Position numbers and translations under genes: made by a program. From assembly GCF_014637345.1 (NCBI RefSeq), contig NZ_BMEX01000005.1, positions 192,792-256,791 of the forward strand: 64,000 nt of DNA, given 5' to 3'. Under the pieces are notes generated by a model, which did no database searches, was not told where the DNA came from, and was given only the letters and a program-made list of their open reading frames with translations. Below, in pieces: positions 57,566 to 64,000 of the stretch. This stretch comes from Kroppenstedtia guangzhouensis (GTDB lineage Bacteria; Bacillota; Bacilli; Thermoactinomycetales; DSM-45169). Positions within the stretch are counted from its first letter, which is position 1. Each line of letters begins with the position of its first letter.

Positions 57566-58947
57566 AGGAGCATCTGAAATCCCTGGCCTTGATCTTCCTG
57601 GTGGGCGCAAGTTTGCTCCAAACCGGGATCCTCTGGTACAGTTCGCCGTCCTACCAGGAAAAAAGAAACGTCGAAGATATCCCCAAAATCGGACATGAAA
57701 CCTTTCAAAAGAAAGGGGGATATCAATTGATCTCTCCTCCGGAGATCCTGTTGCATCGGGAAGGAAGACAGCAGCGGATCCTCCCCGGCAAGGAGTATTG
57801 GTCCCTGACAGATCAACTCCATCGTGCCCGGTTGGAAGATATTCGAACCGTGGAACCCTCTCCCGCCCAGTGGATCGGATTGATGAAGAATGAGCCGGGA
57901 CTGGAGTTGAGGTTTCACCAGGATTTCCCTGCTGATGTGGTGAATACCTTTTTCTCCGGAAACGAGGAGATCCACGGACTCCAATTTATCAACCGAATTT
58001 GGCTTTTTGGAGAGGGAGACAACAACCGAGTCACCATCTGGTTGATTTCAGACCGGGAACAATCGGTGCTGGAGGGAACCGCTCTGATCCGGGATTACAC
58101 AGATTGGTTGGACCAGGCAGAACGGTTCAAGGGAGAACTTCTCCACCCGGTCTTCCCCGACGGGAAATCCAACCTGGATAAGAAAAAGCTGAGGGACGGG
58201 GAAATTCCCTATGCCTTTTACCTTCCGGAGAAATCCCCCGTGGTGAACCGACTCACCTTTCGTCCCAAAAAAATCGATGTGAACGACATGATCCTGATCC
58301 TGTTCAGAAATCCATACAACCCGAAAAGAAGCCAGGTGTTTGATTCCACCTACATCTATATGGATTCAGACTCCGGGCGAACTCTTCAGCATAACGAGCA
58401 AAATCAGACCATGGTGTACAACAATCCCTTGAACGAGACCGGGGAGGAATCCTCTCCCAGCAATGATCTGGCCACGATCACCACATTTATGAATCGGCAT
58501 AATGGCTGGACAGGAAACTTCCTCTTGGATCGCGTGGAGATGGATTTGGACAACGGAAGCAATAACTACATTTTTCAACTCTATCTGAAGGGCTACCCCG
58601 TGTACGCCTCCGAACGCTCCGGATTGAACACCATTCGATTGACCGCTCGGCAAGGGGTTTCCACCTATGAACGGTCTCTCCATTATTTCTCTCCCCAGCC
58701 CAGCCGGGAGGAAAAGAGCCGGCTGCCAACACGCAATGAAGTGCTCACGGCTTTGAAGAGTGTGGGCTCCGATTGGGCAAATCTTCGTTCCATCCATCCC
58801 GGCTACCAGGCTGCGTTGAAGGAAAAAAAGATGGAACTGGAACCGGTATGGGTGATTCAATTTCAAAATGGCAAACAGGGGTTCCTGGCGGCTTCGGAAG
58901 AGGGGAGGGGGGCAAAATGGATTGGAGCAAAGCCAAATCCATCCTGA
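57562..58947 (+). CDS. yycH: WalK regulatory protein YycH
   Basis: 461 aa. GTG start overlapping the walK stop. One N-terminal membrane helix (SLALIFLVGASLLQTGILWY), the rest extracytoplasmic with NRLTFRPKKIDVNDMILILF and SGLNTIRLTARQG. In Bacillus it binds WalK together with YycI and dampens it. Length and position match the family. Overlaps yycI by 31 bp. Confidence 0.93.
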   Translation: MKEHLKSLALIFLVGASLLQTGILWYSSPSYQEKRNVEDIPKIGHETFQKKGGYQLISPPEILLHREGRQQRILPGKEYWSLTDQLHRARLEDIRTVEPSPAQWIGLMKNEPGLELRFHQDFPADVVNTFFSGNEEIHGLQFINRIWLFGEGDNNRVTIWLISDREQSVLEGTALIRDYTDWLDQAERFKGELLHPVFPDGKSNLDKKKLRDGEIPYAFYLPEKSPVVNRLTFRPKKIDVNDMILILFRNPYNPKRSQVFDSTYIYMDSDSGRTLQHNEQNQTMVYNNPLNETGEESSPSNDLATITTFMNRHNGWTGNFLLDRVEMDLDNGSNNYIFQLYLKGYPVYASERSGLNTIRLTARQGVSTYERSLHYFSPQPSREEKSRLPTRNEVLTALKSVGSDWANLRSIHPGYQAALKEKKMELEPVWVIQFQNGKQGFLAASEEGRGAKWIGAKPNPS

Positions 58948-59708
58948 TCCTGGCTTTTTTCTCTCTAAATGTTTTTCTCGCCTACCAATTGCTCGAGGCG
59001 AAGGGGGAACAATCCCAGACCCAGCAGGTATCCCAGGATACCCGGAGGGAGCTGACGGAGCTCACTTCCGATAAAAACATCCACATTCGGGACCAACTTC
59101 CGGAAAACACTCCCAACGTCTCCTATTTGCAGGCCGAACCTCTCCAAATAGAGAACCTGCGCAAACAGGATCCACGTTGGCGGAAAAACTCATCAGGAGG
59201 TTACACACTAACTTTCGGGACTCCTTTGCAGAAAAACGGGGACTTGAAGAAAATCCTGAACCAGTACGTCCCCGACCTGAAGCAATACAAGTTGTTGGAC
59301 GAAGCGGAAGGGGATTCCTCAACCTTTTTCCAAATGTGGAACGATCGGCCGATCTTTGATGATCGTCTGACCGTGGTCATGGAAGGAGAGAGCATCACCC
59401 GACTGGAACTCACCCCTTATCAGATCCGCTCAGACAACCATACCGCCACCCGACCCGGTTGGTCGGCTCAAAGTGCACTGGTCACTCTGATCAAATCAGG
59501 CCAGATCCGGGAGGGCTCCGCGGTCACCGATGTCACCTTGGGCTACCACGGCCAGTCCTATGACGGCGATAAACGGTTATTGTCCCCCGTCTGGAGAATC
59601 CGCACCGAGGACACCACATTCTATGTCAATGCAATCACCGGTGCCAGCGAAATTGATACCAACAGTCAGATCCATGAGCAACAAACAGAAAGAGGAAGAT
59701 TGAATTGA
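58917..59708 (+). CDS. yycI: WalK regulatory protein YycI
   Basis: 263 aa. ATG at 58917 with GAGGGGAGGGGGGC upstream gives MDWSKAKSILILAFFSLNVF, the typical YycI N-terminal membrane helix. A soluble extracytoplasmic domain follows, with YQIRSDNHTATRPGW and LSPVWRIRTEDTTFYVNAI near the end. Partner of YycH in controlling WalK. Its stop overlaps the yycJ start (TTGA). Confidence 0.93.
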   Translation: MDWSKAKSILILAFFSLNVFLAYQLLEAKGEQSQTQQVSQDTRRELTELTSDKNIHIRDQLPENTPNVSYLQAEPLQIENLRKQDPRWRKNSSGGYTLTFGTPLQKNGDLKKILNQYVPDLKQYKLLDEAEGDSSTFFQMWNDRPIFDDRLTVVMEGESITRLELTPYQIRSDNHTATRPGWSAQSALVTLIKSGQIREGSAVTDVTLGYHGQSYDGDKRLLSPVWRIRTEDTTFYVNAITGASEIDTNSQIHEQQTERGRLN

Positions 59709-60514
59709 AATTCAGTGTCCTGGCGAGCGGCAGCAGTGGAAATGCTCTGTATGTGGAAACCGGGAGGACCCGAATTCTGGTGGATGCCGGATTGAGCGGG
59801 AAACAGCTGGAGAATCTTCTCCGTTCCATCGATGTCAATCCTTCCACTCTTCAAGCTATTCTAGTAACCCACGAACACAGCGACCATATCAAAGGGTTGG
59901 GTGTCTTCGCCCGCAGATACGGACTGCCCGTTTATATGAATGAAGCCACCTGGGAGAGTCTTCCCTCCAGTGTGGGCCGGATCCCTCCGGAACAACAACA
60001 TGTCTTCTCCACTCTGTCCACACTGGAATTGGAAGACCTGACAGTGGAGTCCTTTCCGATCTCCCATGATGCAGCGGAACCGATGGGATTTTGCTTTCAT
60101 CATGAAGGGGCCCAGTTGGGCCTGGTAACCGACACCGGATACATCCATCAGCGGATTCTTGACAAGGTGGCCGGCTGTGACGCCCTCATCTTTGAGTCCA
60201 ATCACGATGTCAATATGTTGCGGATGGGAAGATACCCTTGGAATGTGAAAAGGAGGATCCTGAGCGATGTGGGTCACCTTTCCAATGAAGATGCGGGATG
60301 GGCTCTTGTGGAGATTTTGAGGGGAAACGGGGAGGATATCTTTCTCGCCCATCTCAGCCAGGATAACAATCTGACTGAGCTCGCACATCTGACCGTCAAA
60401 GAGGTGCTTCAAGAACAGGGGCTTCACGTGGGACGGGACGTCCGACTTTGGGAGACCCACCCGGACCGTCCCACCCCACTCACCACACTTGAAAAAAAGC
60501 ACCGCTTTTTGTGA
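59705..60514 (+). CDS. yycJ: YycJ/WalJ metallo-beta-lactamase-fold nuclease
   Basis: 269 aa. TTG start overlapping the yycI stop, with AGAGGAAG upstream. Zinc motif THEHSDHIKGL (about residues 58-68), FPISHDAAEP, TDTGYI, ESNHD and SDVGHLSNED supply the other ligands. DNA-end-processing activity has been reported in the family, linked to repair. Last gene of the wal operon. Confidence 0.94.
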   Translation: MKFSVLASGSSGNALYVETGRTRILVDAGLSGKQLENLLRSIDVNPSTLQAILVTHEHSDHIKGLGVFARRYGLPVYMNEATWESLPSSVGRIPPEQQHVFSTLSTLELEDLTVESFPISHDAAEPMGFCFHHEGAQLGLVTDTGYIHQRILDKVAGCDALIFESNHDVNMLRMGRYPWNVKRRILSDVGHLSNEDAGWALVEILRGNGEDIFLAHLSQDNNLTELAHLTVKEVLQEQGLHVGRDVRLWETHPDRPTPLTTLEKKHRFL

Positions 60515-60583
60515 AGGGCCTTCTATACTGCTTTGAGGTTTAAAATCATCAGCGGATATCGAGCATTGTCAGTAATTCTGGCT

Positions 60584-60717
60584 CTGGAAGCGTTGTGAAA
60601 CAACATCACAGGGAGGATTGGGTTTCACATCCCGCTTCATTTGTTCTGGCAATAAGAGGCTTCCTGTGAAACTCGATCCCGTCTCCCCAAGAACGATTTA
60701 AATCACAATGCTTCTGG
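60584..60717. repeat. Palindromic intergenic repeat A, copy 8
   Basis: 134 bp: CTGGAAGCGTTGTGAAACAA at the left, AAATCACAATGCTTCTGG at the right (strong terminal inverted repeat), with GGATTGGGTTTCACATCCCG and CTGTGAAACTCGATCCCGTC inside. Confidence 0.8.
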
Positions 60718-60821
60718 ATGTAGTCTCACTGTTGACTTCATACACTATTCGTCAACATTGGCGAAATTCATCCACAATCAAAGTAGCACTAAAAAAGTTC
60801 ATGAGAAACCACTCTCCTCCC

Positions 60822-60852
60822 TTTTGTCCGACCTATCACCTTGTTATGATAT
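60822..60852 (+). promoter_or_regulatory. Candidate htrA promoter
   Basis: TATGAT at 60845-60850 with TTTTGT 17 nt upstream (60822-60827); alternatively TTGTCC (60824-60829), 17 nt, TGATAT (60847-60852). About 180 bp before the htrA start. Confidence 0.4.
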
Positions 60853-61030
60853 GGTAGTGGGAACAACTCATGTTCCCCGAGGAGTCCCAAGATCCCCGTC
60901 CCAGGAAACCATTGAACAGCCAGGTGAAACCGGATTCCGAAATACAAGCGATTTGGGCTTTAATTCGGGATGAATGGGAAATAGTAAAAACAGGCTCTCA
61001 CGCAAAAATGAAATGAGGAGGCTTGATGCC

Positions 61031-62221
61031 GTGGGCTATTATGACCAATCTGACCGTGTACGCCGCGGCATGTTGGTGTTTCTGACTGCAATCATATCCG
61101 CCGTGATTGGAGGGCTCCTGGTCCTCACCCTGTCCCCGGCCTTGGTGAGGATGGGCCTGTTGCCACAAGAATACTTTTCCCGCGGAAATGCCCCCCTCTC
61201 GGAAGGAGCCGGCCCCACCCAATCTGTCAGCGTCGATGTGAACAATGATATCACCAAGGCAGTGCAGCAAGTGCGTCCGGCGGTGGTGGGTGTGGTCAAC
61301 ATACAGGAGAGCGGTGGCCCCTTCAACCAGGAACCTGTGCAAAGTGGAACTGGCTCCGGAGTTATCTTTGAGAAAAAAGGGGAGAAAGCTTTGGTGGTGA
61401 CCAACCACCATGTGATTGAGGGTGCCAGCCAAATCGGTGTGGTGATTCCCGGGGAAGACGGCGGGAAGAACGTTGGAGCCAAACTGTTGGGCAGTGACAA
61501 GGCCACCGATCTGGCTGTTCTGGAGATTTCATCAAAATACGTGACAAAGGTGGCCAAATTCGGCAACTCGGATCAAGTGAAGGCGGGTGAACCGGCGATT
61601 GCCATCGGAAATCCCCTCGGACTGGAATTTTCCCAATCAGTCACCGCCGGAGTAATCAGTTCTCCCCAACGGCAAATCAAGGTTTCCGAAACGATGGATA
61701 TGGACGTGATCCAGACAGATGCCGCCATCAACCCCGGAAACAGTGGTGGAGCTCTGGTTAACGCCGCCGGTCAGCTGATCGGCATCAACAGCCTCAAGAT
61801 TGCGGAACAGGGGGTGGAGGGACTCGGCTTTGCCATCCCTGTCAATGACGCCAAACCGATCCTCAATGATCTGATCCAATTCGGCGAGGTGCACCGGCCT
61901 TATCTGGGTGTCGCACTAAGGGATCTGGAAACGGTTGATTTGCAAGCCCGTTCCACCAAACTTCATCTGCCCGATTCTGTCACACGGGGCGTCGTCATCC
62001 TGGACATCACCCCGGGCAGCAGTTCTGCCAAAGCGGGATTGCAACGGTTGGACGTCATTGTTCAACTGGACGAACAAAAGATCCGGGACGGCTCCGACCT
62101 TCGATCCTATCTGTGGAAGAAAAAAGAGATCGGTGATCAGATGAAAGTCGTCTTTTATCGTGACGGTGAGAAGAAAAGTGTCACCCTTACCTTGACCAAA
62201 GCTCCCAAACACCTGTCATAA
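61031..62221 (+). CDS. htrA: Membrane-anchored serine protease, HtrA/DegP family
   Basis: 396 aa. One membrane helix near the N-terminus (MLVFLTAIISAVIGGLLVL), then a trypsin-like domain with H127 (TNHHVIEG), D160 (ATDLAVLEI) and S238 (NPGNSGGAL), and a C-terminal PDZ domain (TRGVVILDITPGSSSAKAGL). Envelope quality control. I choose GTG at 61031 because AGGAGG lies nine bases upstream; the frame is open to ATGs at 61013 and 60974 without ribosome sites. Position after yycJ matches Bacillus htrC (yyxA). Confidence 0.92.
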   Translation: MGYYDQSDRVRRGMLVFLTAIISAVIGGLLVLTLSPALVRMGLLPQEYFSRGNAPLSEGAGPTQSVSVDVNNDITKAVQQVRPAVVGVVNIQESGGPFNQEPVQSGTGSGVIFEKKGEKALVVTNHHVIEGASQIGVVIPGEDGGKNVGAKLLGSDKATDLAVLEISSKYVTKVAKFGNSDQVKAGEPAIAIGNPLGLEFSQSVTAGVISSPQRQIKVSETMDMDVIQTDAAINPGNSGGALVNAAGQLIGINSLKIAEQGVEGLGFAIPVNDAKPILNDLIQFGEVHRPYLGVALRDLETVDLQARSTKLHLPDSVTRGVVILDITPGSSSAKAGLQRLDVIVQLDEQKIRDGSDLRSYLWKKKEIGDQMKVVFYRDGEKKSVTLTLTKAPKHLS

Positions 62222-62231
62222 CCCTTCCTCT

Positions 62232-62253
62232 CCGCCCCGCGAGTGCGGGGCGG
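62232..62253 (+). terminator. Hairpin after htrA
   Basis: CCGCCCCGC, loop GAGT, GCGGGGCGG, followed by ATCCTTTG. Weak U tract, so partial read-through to the next gene is likely. Confidence 0.55.
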
Positions 62254-62282
62254 ATCCTTTGCCGCAAAAAGGAGTGAAATCC

Positions 62283-62624
62283 ATGCGGGAATGCCTGATC
62301 CGGTATGCTTGTGCTGAACATCTCGATCCTGTCCTGGACGAAATGGTGGATGAACAGGGTCGGGCCCCGGATCTCCTCCCCCTGACAACGAAAGAGTGCG
62401 CCGGAGAAGTCCGTTGCCAATGGTGTGGAAAAAAGCCGGATTATCTACTGACCCTGAATGAAAGAATGGGAGGAGAAAATGAAAATTCAAATCCTTGCGG
62501 TGGGAAAGTTGAAGGAATCTTATCTTCGCATGGGGGTGGAAGACTATCTTCAGCGAATCTCAACCTACGCCAAAGTGGAAGTGAAAGAGATTGCCGAGGA
62601 AAAGACCGCAGAACCTCTGAATGA
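62283..62624 (+). CDS. CxxH/CxxC small zinc protein with overlapping extension
   Basis: 113 aa as open. The first 55 residues are the CxxH/CxxC family: RYACAEHLDPVLDEMVDE, then CAGEVRCQWCGKKPDYL, a four-ligand zinc site. Relatives usually end just after this. Here the frame has no stop and runs 146 bp into rlmH in another frame, adding a Gly/Ser/Arg-rich tail. ATG with AAAAAGGAG upstream. Role unknown; it is normally found between htrA and rlmH. Confidence 0.8.
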   Translation: MRECLIRYACAEHLDPVLDEMVDEQGRAPDLLPLTTKECAGEVRCQWCGKKPDYLLTLNERMGGENENSNPCGGKVEGILSSHGGGRLSSANLNLRQSGSERDCRGKDRRTSE

Positions 62625-62958
62625 AGCTGAAATCCGGCGGGTGACCAACCGGGAAGGGGAACGGATCCTCCGTCAGTTGTCTCCGGATACCTACACCATC
62701 GCCCTTGTCATCCAAGGGGTTGCACTGTCCTCCGAAACTTTGGCCAACCACTTGGAACAACTGGCTACCTACGGTAAAAGCCGCATCGCTTTTATCATCG
62801 GCGGCTCCTATGGATTGTCAGAACAGGTGAGGCAACGGGCTGATTACTCCTTGTCCTTTTCCAAGATGACGTTTCCCCACCAATTGATGCGTTTAATTTT
62901 ATTGGAACAACTCTACCGCTCCTTCAAGATCAACCGCGGAGAAACTTATCATAAGTAA
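62479..62958 (+). CDS. rlmH: 23S rRNA pseudouridine-1915 N3-methyltransferase RlmH
   Basis: 159 aa, exactly the family length. SPOUT methyltransferase with deep trefoil knot: ALVIQGVALSSE, FIIGGSYGLSEQVRQRADY and SFSKMTFPHQLMRLILLEQLYRSF. The ATG at 62479 has GGGAGGAG upstream, inside the preceding gene's extended frame. Confidence 0.97.
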   Translation: MKIQILAVGKLKESYLRMGVEDYLQRISTYAKVEVKEIAEEKTAEPLNEAEIRRVTNREGERILRQLSPDTYTIALVIQGVALSSETLANHLEQLATYGKSRIAFIIGGSYGLSEQVRQRADYSLSFSKMTFPHQLMRLILLEQLYRSFKINRGETYHK

Positions 62959-62970
62959 AGGAACCTCTCG

Positions 62971-63005
62971 TACCCACCTTCCCCTGCTGGGCGGGAAGGT
63001 GGGTA
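62971..63005 (+). terminator. Hairpin after rlmH
   Basis: TACCCACCTTCCC and GGGAAGGTGGGTA, perfect 13-bp arms, followed by AACTTCC. No strong U tract. Confidence 0.6.
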
Positions 63006-63012
63006 AACTTCC

Positions 63013-63041
63013 ATAAAAAAAAGCGCCATGGAAGAGCGCTT
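63013..63041 (-). terminator. Terminator of purA
   Basis: Minus strand AAGCGC...GCGCTT with eight U; 42 bp past the purA stop. Together with the rlmH hairpin it separates the convergent genes. Confidence 0.8.
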
Positions 63042-63082
63042 TTGATAAATCCATTGCTGTATTTCTGAACAGCTGCAGTGAT

Positions 63083-64000
63083 TCAAGCGTACACCGGACG
63101 TACTTGAATGGTCTGCTCCCGATCGGGACCGACAGAAAAGAGAGTGAGGGGGATTCCCGTCAGGTGAGTGATCCGCTCTACATAATGCTGGGCCGCCAAG
63201 GGAAGGTCTGACAGATTCCGCACTCCGGTGATGTCCTCCTCCCACCCTGGCAACTCTTCAACCACCGGTTCACATTCCGCCAGTATATCCAAGTTGGCCG
63301 GATAGTTTTCCAATACCTGTCCCCGGTAACGGTAAGCTGTGCAAATCTTGACTGTGGGGAGGCCGGTCAACACGTCCAGGGAATTCAGGGAGAGACCGGT
63401 GATCCCACTCACCCGGCGAGCATGGCGCACCACCACACTGTCAAACCACCCCACCCGGCGGGGGCGCCCTGTAGTCGTTCCATACTCCCGTCCCACTTCC
63501 CTGATCCGTTCCCCCGTGTCATCGTGAAGTTCCGTCGGGAACGGGCCGTCCCCGACCCGGGTGGTGTAGGCTTTGGCCACTCCGATCACTTGATGGATCT
63601 TGGTAGGCCCCACACCGGATCCGATACAGACACCTCCGGCAACTGGATTGGAAGAAGTGACAAAGGGATACGTTCCCTGATCAATATCCAGCATCACACC
63701 CTGAGCCCCTTCAAACAATATCCGCTTCCCTTGGTCGATCGCCTCGTTCAAGACGACGGAGGTGTCTGTCACATAAGGGCGGATCCGCTCCGCACAGCTC
63801 AGATAGGGCTGGTATATCTCCTCAAAAGTGAACCCGGTGGTGTCATAATACTTCTCCAGCAACCGGTTCTTGTCTTCCAGGGTCTTTTTCAGTTTGGCAG
63901 CAAAACGATTCCGGTCCAGAAGATCGGAGACCCGGATTCCGATTCGGGCCGCCTTGTCCATATAGGCGGGACCGATCCCTTTTCCAGTGGTTCCGATTTT
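63083..64000 (-). CDS. purA: Adenylosuccinate synthetase, 5' end beyond window
   Basis: 305 residues of the C-terminal part; the N-terminus with the P-loop is past the right edge. [64 protein letters not shown] and [13 protein letters not shown] are canonical. Joins IMP and aspartate with GTP in AMP synthesis. The true start is not in the window, so the ATG at 63961 is internal. Confidence 0.96.
   Translation of the reverse strand, partial: KIGTTGKGIGPAYMDKAARIGIRVSDLLDRNRFAAKLKKTLEDKNRLLEKYYDTTGFTFEEIYQPYLSCAERIRPYVTDTSVVLNEAIDQGKRILFEGAQGVMLDIDQGTYPFVTSSNPVAGGVCIGSGVGPTKIHQVIGVAKAYTTRVGDGPFPTELHDDTGERIREVGREYGTTTGRPRRVGWFDSVVVRHARRVSGITGLSLNSLDVLTGLPTVKICTAYRYRGQVLENYPANLDILAECEPVVEELPGWEEDITGVRNLSDLPLAAQHYVERITHLTGIPLTLFSVGPDREQTIQVRPVYA

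Larger units (their letters stand above)
60515..61030. other. Intergenic region yycJ-htrA
   Basis: Contains repeat A copy 8 (60584-60717), a fragment of repeat B in inverted orientation near 60765-60795 (AATTCATCCACAATCAAAGTAG), and a plausible htrA promoter. A 71-codon open frame at 60758-60973 has no ribosome site and is not accepted. Confidence 0.55.

Noticed and set aside
60758-60973. 71-codon plus-strand frame before htrA
   Set aside because: No ribosome site, and it covers the likely htrA promoter and a repeat B fragment.

Overview
The window (about 57% GC by eye) comes from a spore-forming, Gram-positive Firmicute. It carries spo0F, rpoE (RNA polymerase delta), the walR-walK-yycH-yycI-yycJ-htrA block, ywhD, ywiB-argS, speE-speB and pbpG, all in arrangements known from Bacillus. 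The mix of a complete lysine-fermentation pathway with a fused isobutyryl-CoA mutase points to Thermoactinomycetaceae or a close relative. That placement is inference from gene content; no search was run.

Layout. 1-8 kb (minus strand): 5' part of murA, then fsa, fba, spo0F, pyrG and rpoE, a conserved Bacillus order, here interrupted between fba and spo0F by two lysine-fermentation genes, kce and kal. 8-21 kb (minus): acyl-CoA metabolism, with fadF, thl, hbd, two acyl-CoA dehydrogenases, meaB, a TetR regulator and icmF. Several joins are ATGA overlaps, so this behaves as one coupled expression unit, with a FadR-like operator in front of fadF. 20.6-24 kb: small orphan genes, a repeat-rich gap and a chromosomal ParM/ParR-like pair with palindromic upstream repeats. 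24-33 kb (minus): the lysine cluster kdd-kamA-kamB-kamC-kamD-kamE, preceded by a PAS/sigma-54 activator gene and a well-formed -24/-12 promoter. Together with kce, kal, hbd, thl and the acyl-CoA dehydrogenases it makes an almost complete route from lysine to acetoacetate plus butyryl-CoA. The CoA-transferase is not in the window. IcmF could then convert butyryl-CoA to isobutyryl-CoA.

33-41 kb: small proteins of unknown function, a shortened GH15-like protein, a truncated group II intron reverse transcriptase, and a moxR-DUF58-DUF4129 operon. 41-50.5 kb: argS with ywiB (predicted CTG start), speB, speE, pbpG with a candidate forespore promoter, ywhD and a GGDEF-like histidine kinase. 50.8-55 kb: a MurP-like PTS permease, a ribbon-helix-helix-like protein, a YheC/YheD ATP-grasp protein and a degraded gap. 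55-64 kb: the walRK operon, htrA, a CxxH/CxxC protein overlapping rlmH, and purA running off the right edge.

The most unusual feature is a family of 115-150 bp imperfect palindromes with CCAGAAGNGTTGTGA-type terminal inverted repeats. At least eight copies lie in intergenic gaps across the window, two of them joined to a second repeat that preserves a small CxxC-containing reading frame.
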